Positions 10,874 through 25,100 of a stretch of 62,000 nucleotides of DNA are shown here, piece after piece (position 1 is the first letter of the stretch; the number at the start of each line of letters is the position of its first letter). A model generated the notes under the pieces. That model worked only from the letters and a program-made list of their open reading frames with translations, was not told where the DNA came from and did no database searches. This DNA is from Acanthaster planci (lineage: Eukaryota > Echinodermata > Asteroidea > Valvatida > Acanthasteridae), in the NCBI RefSeq assembly GCF_001949145.1, contig NW_019091399.1, positions 610,051 to 672,050 on the forward strand, given 5' to 3'. The position numbers were made by a program, and so were the translations under genes.

Positions 10874-13483
10874 CTCTTTGACCTTGGAGTTAAGGCAACC
10901 AAGAATTCAGTACAGTGATGGCACAGCAAAGAAGACTGCAGCATCTCCTTTTTTTCCCGAGTTTCATCTTTGAGCTCTGCCTCATATAGATGCAGGAATT
11001 TAACAACTTGGATAGCGGCAGATCACTCTACAAACCTACCCCCAAATGATCTAACGCAGACCTACAGCTGATGATGAATTCCACAAGATGATTTTTTTAT
11101 TTTTTTTTGCATTTCTACTGTTAAAGTGCTGTCACTTTGGAACCTGTACATACACGTCACTACAACTATCTCAAGGGGGATGCGAGGAGGAAGGTCTGGT
11201 TGTCGGACTCAACTGATACGTACATACATGTACATATAGGTCATTCTATGAGTTAGGGGTCCAATATTTTCATATGATGCAAGATATGGGGCAGAGAGCA
11301 CCCCCCCCACACACACAAACCACCTTTGTGTTGGTCATTGTTTGATTGGAATCTCAGGAATTCTTTACAGACATCTAGGAGGATGTGTCAGGTAACAGTA
11401 GTCTACAGTGTGTTTAGGGATTGGACATGTGGGAGGGGTAGCCATCGGCCCCATATCGTACACAGTATCAATATTTTAGTTGTCCCTGTCTCATCTGACA
11501 TGGTTTTGTAAACTCAGAGCACAATCTCTAATTTTCAAGTGTGAAGAATTACTGCAGCTTACCGGCCAAACAAACAGAAGTAGTTTGAAATCAATTTCAG
11601 TGATATTTCCATGTCAAATTACACAGGCCAGGTGTAAGGGACACAAAAATGTCACACTTTTGGATCCTGAATTTATATAGGTTTTTCAGGTCAAATATCC
11701 ACCCTTGTACAGTAATCATCAACATAGATCATGTGTCAAGAATATGACGTGGTGTCCAAATGGGTCATTCAGATTTTCACTAGGTACCACCATACACAAA
11801 TAGGTAAATCAAATATCCACTGAATGGGTAAAATATCTACATAGAAAAAACAGATGTCCACTAGGGAAACCAAATCTTACATAGTGATTTCAAATTAGTG
11901 GATGTTTGAAATGATCATGATTTGAGAGAATACTTTCACCCAAAAATCATTGTGGATATTTTTAAAACCAATTGTTGCTAAGGCCTATTTTATTTCTTTA
12001 CATTAGTCTTTGAAATGCCTTCCAGGTGAGGTAATTAATGCCCATTTCAAAACTTATTCCAGAACTTTTTTAAGAGAAATTTTATAAAGACATGTTCGCT
12101 TCAAGTTAAGGTTTTGACATGGACAAAGATGCCACTTCAATATAGGCCTCACCATAGTTATAGGCATCGTAAAGTTGCTGCTTGTCAGCGTCGGGAATCT
12201 TCTGGTATGGCATATTGTGCTTAATTTCTAGACTCTTCAACACGATAGCTAAATAACATTTCCTTGGGACATTTGAATGACCAATGCTGTATTTGATGTA
12301 CCCGTCAGCGAAATTATGCACCAGTGGTCACTTGGTAATACTACAATTTTCTTCATATGGATATTTGATTTCCCTATTGACATTTGAATTATCTACACGT
12401 ATTATGATGACATGGCTCGGTAGACTTTTGCTCTTGCTTTAGCCTATTGTGTGGACATTTAGTTGGCCTTTTGACATTTGAAATACATGTACCTAATTTG
12501 GCAATCAGCCCAATACTGTGGATATTTGACCTAAAACCCCTAATGGCACGTGTACATGTTGGACCACAGCTGCTGCACAACTGGGCCAACGCTGATTATG
12601 GTAGTACTAGAGAGCAGCTAATGGTGTGGTTTTTGTATGCATATTGACATTTTTTGGCATTGCCGACTTACATTTTTCAGCTAGGGGTATGAATCAGATA
12701 TTTGACTTCCTTTGCTGAATTCAGAACTACCAGGCTTCTTTTAATATCAAGATGTAATCATGGTTGCGAAACATAGCATTGTGCATTTTCAGTGCACACT
12801 GTCATTTTTCTGTACAGTAATTCAATGAAGCAGGCTCCCTGTACACACAAGTCAAGGTCGCAAAGCTTTTACTTAATTGGCTGATTATGAGTATGAATAT
12901 TAATGAGGTTGGTTAGGAATGACTCAAATACATGGAATTTGGCTCCCGACTTTGTCATGCACACGCACCGCTGATCGCAAGCTTCCATTGGATGAGCACT
13001 CAAGTTGTGCATTACCTTCTGGTTCCATGTTTCCATGTAACTCTGTGCAGTGGGCGTGATTTGAACTAAAGTGACATCACACTTATGAACCAGAAAGTGT
13101 CATTCCATTACCAATCTCATCAACCCTAACCCTCCAGGCTATTTTGGCTACAAACTTTGTGGCAGACACATCAGTTGTCCAAGTGGCTTGTGTCACATCT
13201 CAGCCCATTTTATTGTTTAAAATGACAACTTTTATTTTTCTTGCATGTAGAGTTTTATTGAGTACAAAAAAGATTAACAGGTCAACTATCCCAAAGGTCA
13301 AATGGCTGTGGAGTCTGTGGTTGCCAGCTCCCACAGGATCTAAGAGTGGCATTGTTTGATGGGGCCAGCTCCAACCTTCTCATCATGGGCACCTGTTTGG
13401 TAGCTATTGGTTGCCCAATGCCACAAAGTGCACCAGCCTCAATAAACTATACTTCATCTGGCAGAATCAGGGTCAACATTCAC
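10874..13483. other. Non-coding stretch after the PH gene
   Basis: Probable 3' UTR then intergenic DNA. Only short chance frames are seen. There are homopolymer runs near 11100 and an AC-rich run near 11310. No gene is recognised. Confidence 0.5.
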
Positions 13484-13636
13484 AATACGGCCTTTCACAA
13501 TAGTGTGCCACCAAGAGTTTGCAACGTGTTGACCAATCACAATGCGCATTTGGAAAGGGTCGACAAATTTCCTGCGTTATAATTAGCCAACGTGTTGCAA
13601 ACTCTTGGTGGCGCACTATTGTAAAACAGCCGTATT
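13484..13636. mobile_element. MITE with about 48-bp inverted repeats
   Basis: The left arm (13484-13532) begins AATACGGC and contains CACCAAGAGTTTGCAAC. The right arm (13588-13636) is its reverse complement with a few mismatches, ending in GCCGTATT. Together they leave only about 55 bp of loop. This is a compact foldback / MITE-type non-autonomous DNA transposon. No clear target duplication is visible. Confidence 0.75.
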
Positions 13637-16159
13637 AGCCAAGTAAAGGAATTTTTTTATGTAAAATGCAACTTGGAGTTGGTGTCAGAAGTACTATAGT
13701 GCATATACAGCAGTGCCTCTTTTTCCATTTACTTGTTAAAAGTAATCTCACAACACCCTTTCTGATGTGTGTCAAAATGCATCAAATTGTCGTGTTGTTA
13801 CCATGAAATTACATGTACATGTAATTGCCCAAAAGCCCATCCAAATTAAGTACCACCATTCTTATGATAATTCTACATTCCAGAAGCCAACCATGACGCC
13901 CATGGGGAAAAGCCATGCCTACAAACTACACCATTTGGAGGGTTTTGTTTGAAGTTTAGGTTTTAAGTTTCTACTGTTTTGTCTAAGGTTGGCCTTCTCA
14001 TTACTAATATTACTTTGTGATTTCCAGGAAAAAAAATTATATCCACGTACAGTGAGGTTTGATAAGCTCACTCCACTTCTGAAGTGTCTGGAGTATTCAG
14101 GTGAATAATTGGGGGCAACAATCACTTTTTCTAGAGGAAATATCAACTCAAAGAGAAGCTGCGTGTAGGTGTGCATTGAACATGTCTACATGTAGACATA
14201 CATGCATGACATTATACAATTTTGTTTTTAAAATTCTTACACATTGAAGTGTTTTTAAAACACATACACATTGAAGTGGCCTTGTAACATATTGTTGAAC
14301 AAAATGCCTTTTGAAGACATGTATCAGATATTTGAAACATGTAATGTTTAAAATGCATACAAGCTTGCATTTCTTTCTGGGAGGGGGAGTGTTTTTACTA
14401 GAAACAAAGAGCTCTGTCGAAAACACCGCTGTGGAAAACGAACTTGTAGATTTGGTGCCAAGTCAGTTCATGTAATTGGGTTGGTGTTTGTTCTCGGCTG
14501 CAATCCACAGGGTGTAGAGGGATTTCAACATTTACATGTACAATCTGTTGGCTGTGTCTTAGCCTTGTCCCCAACTTGCAGATGATTGACCATCCAATTT
14601 GAGAAGGCGCGACTCCGCCAATGACCTGACATACATGTACGTTATATTAGAGCTGTACTGATGCATTTCAACAGAATTTCGTGGGCAAAACATGCCCACC
14701 TAACAATTGGTCGAGTCTGTTGATAATGCACCTGTTTTGTAATCCAATATTCAGCCTGCCTTCAAGTTGAATTGGAAAGAATGTACTGGTAACTCCCTGC
14801 TCTGTACCATTTAACTTTACTTAGTACTTGAAATGGACACAGCGAGACAACGTTGCCCACTGTGTTTTCTATTCAGACAACCTGTGTGCTGTCTGGACAT
14901 TTTATTCACATACTTCAACCTTCCAACTCTTACATTGAACTGTCATTGGAGAGTTACAAATGTCCAGCTTTTAACTACATACGCATGTAAATGTAGTAAA
15001 CCCAAGTCTCCACTTAATAACTTTATGACGTGTGTGGCTTACGTAGAGCGTGTCACAAAGCAAACCAACCACAGATGGTGTGTAAGATGTTGATAAATGA
15101 CCACAGAATGTCACCATGTACAAGTAAGTGCAAGGCAGATATGATGCTGCAGATAACTGACATTGCTTCAAGCTACGACAGTAAAGAAACGATCTTAAAT
15201 GAAGCTTCACTTTTTTCCCAAACAGAAATGGTACTTAAAATAAGTGTGAAATGAAATAGTGATGTTTGATTTTCATTGTGTATTGATATGCATTTTACAC
15301 AAGTAAAACACCAACTCCACTACTGTAGGTGATATAATAAAGTGTATTTTATGTGTACGTGCCTCAAAGACGAATATTGAAATAAATTATTACAGTGTGC
15401 AATTTTCAAGTACTGTGTGGATATCAGATGAGTGCAGTATTTCCTGGCGTTTTTGTATCTGATTGAAATGAATCCTAACACTGGCACTGTGGTCTGCTCT
15501 TCAGTATTTAATGTAATGTTGTATCAAGTCGATCACAAGTCATCCAGTCTCGGGCCAAATCGCAAGTCATTCAAATGAATTGTGATCAAAGCATTCCTTT
15601 GTTACTGTTCACCCTGTTACTTGTGACTGGTCTTGTGACAGATCCAGTGACAGGATTCGTAAAGGGACTTCCGATGGACTAGACAGTGATTTAGGTGCTT
15701 TACCATTTGTGGTTGGCATGGTCGGAGAGAAATTCTGCTTGAGGTGGCCTGGACTGGACTCGAACCCAGGACTCCCTGTTTATTACTGCAGGCATCTCAC
15801 TGAATGTCCTCCCAAACAACCAGCATTCATAGCAAGCATGCAAACTGAGAAAAAAGGATTCTGTAGGAGGGTCACTGTATAAAGGACATTCCAACAACAA
15901 AATGAATTTCGGTTTTAACATCAAATACCAATGTGGAGCTAAACTAGTGTACTGCCAATATGACTCAAACTATGTGCAGAGTGCAGTTTGGGGTGAAATG
16001 GCTTGCTCAAGGACTCAGTACAGTCATGTACTTGGTCAGAAGCAGTGACTTGATGAGCCTCTAACCCCCCTTCCATCCTCAGAGGATGGGGTGCGCTTGA
16101 TGGCACGGTCCACCTCAATAGATGTCGTCGCGACCATGGCTGTTTGGAATCCTGCCTTC
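13637..16159. other. Non-coding stretch downstream of MOCS3
   Basis: Intergenic, between the PH gene and the MOCS3 stop. It contains many ACATGTA motifs, a CAAGTC-rich patch at 15526-15670 and a tRNA-like SINE fragment near 15735-15835. No gene is recognised. Confidence 0.5.
15735..15835 (-). repeat. tRNA-derived SINE fragment
   Basis: On the minus strand GGGTTCGAGTCC matches an RNA polymerase III B box. It is preceded by GAGATGCCTGCAGTAATAAACAGGGAGTCC, which is where the A-box to anticodon region of a tRNA head would sit. I see no intact tRNA cloverleaf. Confidence 0.45.
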
Positions 16160-19100
16160 TCAGTACCTGGGGAAGTTGGGATCAATGTGGCAAGTCCATG
16201 CAACCAGTCCCCCTACAATGTCCCGGATTACTGCTGAAGAGGAGCCCAGCTTCTCTTGTAATATCTTCACGGCAATCTGCGAGTCGTTGCCCTGCCGGCA
16301 AACCACCAACACTACGAAAGAGAAGCATGGGAAGGAAAGATTTCAAAATGATCATCAGGCACAAGCCATTTGCACAGAAATCATAACATGTATGTCACAC
16401 TTAAGGTCAGATCATACATGGTGCAAAAGCAAACGCCAATGCAAAATTGTGACACAGATCAAATATCTGTGCTGCAAATTCACGAAAGCTGAACACATTT
16501 CACATTTCGCTGCAATGTTTGCAATATCAAATTTGCTTCGCTTATGCATTTTCCTAAAATCTACACTGGCCTTTACTCCGAGTATCTTTGATATCAAGCT
16601 GTGTCTTAAATGGACACTGCTGTCTATGGCTGTGGCTACTCATCCTGGTTTGCTTATGGCAAAACAGAAGCTGTAGCCCCAAAGAACCACTTTCAGACAT
16701 GGCCTGAGATGAAGGTGGTAGACTGCACACTGAAAATGCAAATAAAATAATCTGTAACCATTGTTTCAAGACCGCAAGTGAGAAGTTAGCACTTAAAAGC
16801 AACGTTCCAACAACATGTATTTCTGATTTACCAAAATAATCAGTTAAGTTTGCTGAAAGGATGCAATCTTACCTTGAGATTTGCTCCCACTATTTGTTCT
16901 CTTAGCCACCTCTCTTCTGATGAGAGCTAGAGGCTCCGACTTGCCCACTTCATCAATAGGAATATCTGGGATGAGCTACATTAAGAATTATAAGAAACTT
17001 GAGAAAAATTGAAGGACAAAACTTGTGTCGTCACATCATTTGGGCTATCTTGTCCATCCTGAAGTTTGCAATGATAATATACAGGTAACCACAACAATGT
17101 GAAACATTAAGAAAGTAGACTCCAACAACATTAATTTCTGGTTTGGGCTTTGAACCGCATCCTTGTTAGAGAGATTTTCCTTCATAACCCTCACAAAGAA
17201 ATAGTAAACAGGCACCTGTGAGGGTCTCTGTGTTTGTCTGTCCATGCTTGCCCATCTAGAGATCCCAATTTGAGCAATGCCATGCATGCAATTCAGGGTT
17301 AGGCCATGCCAAATATTTATTCTCTGACAAAATGCTTGTGGATAGTTTTATTTCTGACAATATTCTAAAATATGTGACCAGCTCCACAAAAATGGGTATT
17401 TTTTCCAAAATGAGTTACATACACATCTGAATCGGTTACATTATAAGCTTTAATTTGGTGTAGGTTTGACCCTGTGGCATTTTGCAATTCAGAGATATGC
17501 TGATTTTTGCATAATCATATTCAGAAGTGCTTTCAGAGATAGAGCCCTTTAAACACAGGAATTGGAAAAAAGAAATCAGCCAACAAGAAAGTCTCTTGAA
17601 TATCCATAGCAACAGTTAGGTTTCTCGTATGAAATGTGAAAGCATTGATATAATATAGAAGTAAAACCAAAAAGTCAAAATCACCCTCTCCACATAGAAA
17701 AGCCCTTAGCGTGAAATCGCACGGCGTCCCTTAATACCCTTTTTCACAGAACGGGTCACATATGCAGTCTATCAACTCCAAAAGGATTAACTGTTTCACA
17801 CAAGCCACTATTTACATTATACTGGTTTTGTTAAGTCATTACATGTTTCTGGCAGAGCAACCAGAACCAGAAGACACTGCTGAGATAAAAAATGTGCAGT
17901 TTTGCACATTACTGCAACTACTGGTATTTTTGTTTCTTATTTCCTCCATCATAAATAGTCAATTAGTTGACTGTTCATGAAACTGAAATTCTTATTATCA
18001 AAAATTGACTTCTTAGTTGTCCTGGCTTGTCGGTTATAGTACCTAGAACTAAACGTTTTCTAGCCCCAGTCTTTTGAAAAAAAATGTTTGGATAGACAGC
18101 TTTCTTGCAACCAATTGTGCACAGTAAAGGATACTGGTGAAATGAGGCAGATGGCAGATCTCGAATTCCACTGCTGGTCTGACGTCGAGGAAGACAGAAG
18201 ACTTGACTGGCTCGTCCTCTTGGAGTATTGAGGACAGGCTGTGGACACCGATTCTGTCGTCAGGAGGCAGAAGATGGAGACTCATACACTGCCAAACAAG
18301 ATTGGAAGAACGAAACAACTGAAACAAGCTAGCACCCGGGAGCCCAGGCGAAACAAGCCTGATGTATGCATCATTAGCAAAGTCATCCATTTTTGACAGC
18401 TCAAGGCAAGTTTGAGCACAAACTAAACATTGAGGCTGGCGTTTACTTCCTTTACATGTACTCCCCTACAGGTGAAAAACCTGAGGGCCAGTGGACGAGT
18501 GTCACCTATCCCCCTAACCAGGTGGTGCCATAAGGTACAATCCAAAAGATTTTGAAATGAAACAACCTACACTGTATAGACAAGCTACAGGCTGTTGCTT
18601 TTAGAGCCCCTTGGAAAATGTGTGCATCCCTAGGCTAGCTTACACGCCACTGGGTCTTCAAGGAAGCGATTCACAAAAATTTCAAATCATTCTGAGTTTT
18701 TTTTTTACCTTGTCTGTAGCACTTGCTCCACAGAATGCTTCATAATCAACAAGTCTTGTGACCGAAGGCTGTGTGCCACAGATGTTGCAGCTGGGCTGTC
18801 TGGGACGCAACTTGATGGTGCGGAGGCTACCATCCAATGCATCAACGAGGAGAAGCTTCTGGCTGAAGGAAGCTGATGACGAGGGAATCAAGTTAGACAG
18901 GTCAATACTTGACAAAATGTCCAAAATCTACATGGAGTATTGAAGAGTGACGTCATTCTGAACCAGGAAGTGAAGTGCAAAGTAACAGAATACATGTAGG
19001 CATGCGTGTTGGTTCAAGCACTGGTTCTCATGTTGATGCCTTTTGCATGCATACTTGTGCGGATGGCGTTTCATTTCGGTATACTAGAGGAGTTGATCTT

Positions 19101-22100
19101 TCCTTGAGAATGCTAAATTACCAAATATCTTGTGCTCTCACCAGGGATGCTTCACCAACTCAAAATTTGGTCTTGAGCTCAGCAGCAATAATTACAGGGA
19201 GTGCCCTGTTGGATGAATAACATTGCCATAATATACCTTTTAAACCTACTGCAATTTTCAATGCCTCCAGTGCCTGAAAGCAGCCAATAATCCCAGGAAC
19301 TGTGTGAAAACAAAAACGAGCATACAGTTGGAGTTGAATTATTACAAGTTTCTAAAAATCATTCTGATCAAACAAGAACTTGACCTCTAACTCCAATAAA
19401 ACACCACAAACCTAAGAGCTCCGCGTATCAGTGTTCACAAAAATGTGATCACACTTTCAAAAGGATGCAAGATTGAGTGATGTAGATCAAACTTCGAAGC
19501 TGAACATTCTTAAAACTTTATCAGTAGCAGGCAAACCACCAGCACACTTCCGGAAGACTTTCTTATGGAAAACTCAATCTTATGTTTATTATTTAATTGG
19601 GGTTCGAGGTAGGAATCGCTCAATCATTTTAGATCTGTTTGCACAAGTCAATGGGGACTTGAACAAGAATATACAGAACAACCACTGTGTCTGAAATTTC
19701 AATTAAAACAAAAATCATCTGAATAACTGTCTCAAGGATTTGAAAGCAGGGTGAAGGGAAGGAGGAAATATCAGGCTTGTGGTCTTTTAAACTGTTTTTG
19801 AGGACTTAAAGGATCTGGGACTTTTCCAGATTTTGACTACTGAGAACCTGTGAATTATTTTATTTACCGACGCCCAGAACACCTCCAGAGGAGCAGTTTG
19901 TGACCGTCTCAGGGGGCGGCGGTTTGGGATACAGACACCTGTAGCACGGCCCACCTTCATAGTTGTACACAGTGAGCTGAAAAAAAAATGACAAATTTTC
20001 TGAAGTATCAGTACTTCATTTTCTCCTTTCTACTTTTCTTGCTTACATATTTACACTGTCACAAAATATGACAATAAATCAAAATGCTGTAATGGAAGGG
20101 AAAACATCTATAAACTTTCACTCTAATCTCGTAAGTACCAGACTGTGAGAAGCTACGTGTACATGTACCATTTAATGACAATGAACGATTGCATTTTCGC
20201 TGTCAGCTGCATTCACTTCTTTGCTTGGGGGAGGGCAGTGAGCCCACCTTAATTACAGGAAACAAGTCCATGAAGTGCCCCTCATTCCCCCCAAGAAATT
20301 GGCCAATCCACTTGAGCTTATGACCAAAACAGTTTCAATATTGCTGGAAAAAAATGAATCTGGCATCAAGTTAAAAACAAAAATTGTAAGGCTCAGGTTC
20401 AAAAGACATTTCAATTTTCCCAAAGTACTGAACACAGGAAAACTTACCACACTTCCAAGGCAATTACTAGAAACTAGATTCTTTCCATTTAACAAGTCAT
20501 CAAATATCTTCAAACTCCCTTTAACTCCCAGCCCCCCAAAAAACTAAAAAACTTGGGCTCCCCCCAAATAAACATTCTGGTCCAAACTTCTGTGCACCTT
20601 ACCTGTCCTTCAAACCTGAGAGCACTACCAGAAACCAGTGGTTTCCCTCCCAAGATGCAGGCATCATTGAGGAGGTATCGAGTTGCAACGTTATCAGTGC
20701 AGTCCAGCACTATGTCATATGTGACCACAAAGTATTAAGGATAAACATGTTTTGAATGGCCCTTGCTCTGCGTAAATGTAGCAAAGCATCGGTTCTGTAC
20801 AAAAAACTAGAACTGGACCAAAAAGCTGAACAGAGAAGTGACTAACTGTCCAAATATTTGAGCTCTAAAAAGCCTGACCAACCTACTAACAAAATAAACC
20901 AACCAAACCTATGAAGAAATCCAGCCAGCCGACCCACCAGTCATATCAATCAACCAACCTCTTATAGCACAGCCACACTCCCAATCATGATCAGATAGTA
21001 CCTAAAAGGTCCAAGGTTTTGCTTTATAAATACATTTATATACTTGCAATCTATAAAGGATATTTGTTAATGACATCCATGGCATTTCTACTGTCCAACT
21101 GCATGTGGTAAGGCACACACCAAACCGAGGAATTTAATCTGAAACACAAACACCTTGCTTCAAATGGAAACGAACAAACAAAAATGCACTGGCCTGTATA
21201 GATTAAGCAACAAAACAAAATCAAATCCACTTAGAGCAATTTTTGAATGATCATCTACATCAACTGCAATTACAAGTCTGTGTAAACATCTGGTACAACA
21301 TACATTAATCTATTGCATTATTTCCATGCATAGTTGTAGACTTGAGTCACTTGACTTGGACTGGTGTTACTATTTTTGTGACTCGTGACTTGACTTGTAA
21401 CTTTCAGTTTTTGACTTGTGACTTAACTTGGACTTGCAAAAAAGACTTGTGACTTGACTTGGACTTGCACATTATGACTTGTTACCAATGCAAGTCAGAA
21501 AACAATTCAATCGAACCATTACAATTACATTATGTGACTATGTCTGAATTACTTGGCTGTTGTGATCTAGCACATTCGTTCTTGAGTTCTTACGTTTTTC
21601 ATTGTTTTTTTCTAACTTTCCAGGACAGCCAATCAAGAGCTTTGTTTGAGCCTTAAATTGAATTATTCATATCAGTTCATGACATCACTCAACCTAGAAC
21701 TGAAAATATAATGGCGTCCTGATATCTAAAGCCGATGATTTCTATGCTGGTACTTGGCAAAGTCCTCACACTGGGATATCACGCCAAGGACACGCATACA
21801 CGTAAGACCGATGAATATCTAGTATGTACTGAGGGTGGTATTGAACTGAGAGATTGAAGCAGAGGTGACTGATGCATGAAGGTTATTCAAAGAAGGAATT
21901 GTTCTCAGAAACAAGGAGTGTTTGTAAACATTGGTACAAAAAAATATTAGGCGATACTCGAACTCATTATGGCCATGTACTGTTCCAAGGACAGCTGGGG
22001 TTAGGATATTATGAGATATTAAGAGATGGTAACTGGCTGTGGGGGGATAGGATAACATACAGTAAAAGTTCCACGTAAAATGCCGCACTTATGTGGTTGT

Positions 22101-25100
22101 AAGATACCTTCAAGATTCATTAACCCTAACACCCCTCAGTCCTCCAACAGGTGAAGGATTGAGGAGTGTTAGGGTTAATAGATTAATTTATAACAACTAC
22201 CCATATTAAGATATTTGTTGAGCATTCATCCGGTAAATTTCTAGTCTGGGAGAAATGGGCTAAATTCCCGATATCAAAGCAAACAGAGACATCATACTTC
22301 GTGACCATATGTGAAGGCGACAATGTGCAACTCAGAAAAATTAAAAATGGTTAGGTTTTTTTGTGTATCGCAAGTTTTTGGCTACTGCTCTAAACTATAG
22401 GAGGATTTTTGTGAGTGCTCAACTCAAAACATCTTTTAAAAAATGTTAAACAATGATCTTGGAGGATGTTTGAATTTGAAATCGTCTTGAAAGTGAAGCA
22501 TGTTGACAGTTATTTGCATAACTTCCACCAATCATCACTCAAGTGATATGAATAATGCATATCCTACAATTATTACCATAGTCTGTTGCCGCCCCTCATC
22601 AAACAAAATATCCAAAATCTTCCTGTGTGGTTCATGTCACGTATCGTGGAATAACTATTGCAGGTCTTGGAACCAATACTAAGCTGTGGCTTGAAATCAC
22701 ACATCATGCGACTTGACTTGTACTTAGACAAAAAGACCTGTGACTTGCTTGTGCTTGGACCGAATCGACTTGTGACTTGACGTGACCTGTCATCAAGGGA
22801 CTTGTGACTTGACTTGTGATTTGACTTATGACTGGAGCAAATGACTTGTGACTTGGCTTAGACTTACAAAAGTTGACTTGTTACCAGCTCTGTTTCTATG
22901 TGACCCAGAAACCTGTATCTGCAGAAATTTCCTGGATAAAGCCAATCCAGGCTAGTTGACACATGATGTAAGAATGACTGGATTTAACTGCAACTACCCA
23001 GCCCTACTGAATTTCTTGTACATCAGTCCAGGCAATATATGTCCACTTCACAAGTCAACTTTGCCCCATTGAACTTGAATGCCTTTTTTTTCAAACAGTT
23101 TAAAACCGCCCAATTAGAGTTTGCTGCATCATTAAATACCAAGTCCAAATATTTCAAATAAACAATAAAGCTCATGTTTGTAAATGTAAGTGTACTTCCT
23201 TGTTTTAATGTCCAAGTAAATTACCCATAGGGAGAGGAAGGCAAACTACACGTACATGTACAAAGTGTTCCCCAATGACTTTCTATAGGACTTCAGCCTT
23301 CTGACATTCTTTGGTATTACAAAGGCAAAAGAAGTGGCCAACGTAACAGCTCAGCTGTGTCATATGTTACCGCTACACACAACAGCAACCAAACACCAGT
23401 CATCTGGGAACCTTTCAATCCTTTACCTTGAAACACTGGACGAGACTGAGGCTGACTTGGGTTGTCCTACTCCGGCCTCTGTGTGTAGCACCTGCCGATG
23501 AAGATTATTAAGCTCCACTGCATCGTAGTCAACAATGCCTAGCTGGCCTGAAGAAAACAGAGGCAAGAAGACTGATGAACAGGTCTGAAAACTTCTGTGA
23601 GTCATGAAAGCTTACCTTCTATAACTTTGATCCCAGATGTGGGGGGGGGTAAACAGCATCAAATATAGGGACCTTTAACCTAACTGTATCGAGACTCTGT
23701 TGATTTTAACTCTTTGTTGGTACATTAAACCATTCCAACATAACTGAGAATGTAATGTAAATCCTCACATCTATTCCTTTCCTATTTGGGTTGTAATCTT
23801 TTTGGGGGGATGGGGGACATGGAGCATTTCAGATTGGTGTCTAATTTCACTGGCACTCTGACTCCTATCAGGTGTTGCTGCAATCCAGACGCCTACTGTG
23901 GACATCTCATTTGTAACTAAGCATTGACTTCCACTGTCGTGAGGGAATCAGATTCGTCCATGCCTAAAATGTCAGTGTCCAATATCTTGGGATATATACA
24001 TTTTCAAAAGTGTACCTGACATCGATGAGAGGGCAGGTTTTACATGTATGTATTGCAAGTGCTCTGTTTGAAAGCAGCCTGGAAATGAGGCTTTTATGGC
24101 TTTTACGAAGCACAAACAAAACCAAGGTTTGTCCCGAATTGATGACACCAAGTTTATCCAGATTTGTACTGAAGTACCTGTGGGCAATCAATGTAACTGC
24201 AGTAATGGTGCCTTCATCAAACTGCCACTAGAAGACTGAAGCATATGCATATTTAGGCGAGTTTTCCCTTCCCTACCCAGTAACCTTCAAAGCTTTGAAA
24301 GAGACCCTGTACATTCCATTTAGTTTTAAGGAGCATCAAGTAGTAAAGTAACTTAACAGAGGCTGAGATCTACACACCGGTACCTCCCCAAATCCTGTTA
24401 AAAAAATACCTCTCCAAACCTCCTCATAACTTTGAAACATCTGGGAGGCTTGGGATTACGGAGAGCAAAACTGGCTTTTACACTTTGCAGAGAACTTACA
24501 CCAGGTCTGCATTCCTACCTATCCCTGCAGCTGCTAGATAAATAGCAGCAGGGCATCCGAGTCCACCAGCACCAACTATCAATGCAGAGCTATTGCACAG
24601 CCTGAGTTGACCTGCCAAGACAAAGAAACAGTTCCTCTTAAATTTTGTCCCACATGTACAATGTACATGGGGTTTTGTTGTGGTGGGCATCTACACATGT
24701 TCATGTAGCTCACATTAAGTTAACATTTTTAGTTCAACTGTCTGGAAAAAAATTGGTTTTTCATCATGTTCATGAGAACTGTAAATTCAATTTTCGTAAG
24801 ATTATTGTAAAAAGGATTGTAAGGCATTACTGGCAAAACTCCTTTAGCATGTGAATCAAAATAATGCTGCAGGGGTTTTAAATTCCCCCCCCCTCAGCTC
24901 TTTCAGGGTGAAAACAGCACTGGGCAGCATCTTACTACTTCTGTATATTCAAGGCAGATTATCTTGCAGGCTGGTTATGTTCATCAAGAAGACGAGAATA
25001 AATAGTTGCAGTCCATTGGGTAATTCTCTGCACAAAAAGGCTTCAACCATTTAAAACAGCCTGCAGCACTGTGACTAGAAACTCTCCCCCAACCAGCAAA

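Noticed and set aside
16122-16676. A 184-codon plus-strand open frame
   Set aside because: Shadow of MOCS3 exon 12 on the opposite strand plus intron; no recognisable protein features.
18049-18390. A 113-codon minus-strand frame as a separate gene
   Set aside because: Its middle is MOCS3 exon 10 (18135-18288). The extra residues at both ends are intron read-through.
20603-20709. A GT-AG acceptor at ATAG|TGCTGG for MOCS3 exon 6
   Set aside because: It would drop the conserved YDIV, which is encoded directly upstream and joins perfectly to exon 5 through the AT-AC intron.
22120-22178. TTAGGG-containing hairpin as an interstitial telomere
   Set aside because: Only one TTAGGG per arm; it is an inverted repeat, not a tandem telomeric array.
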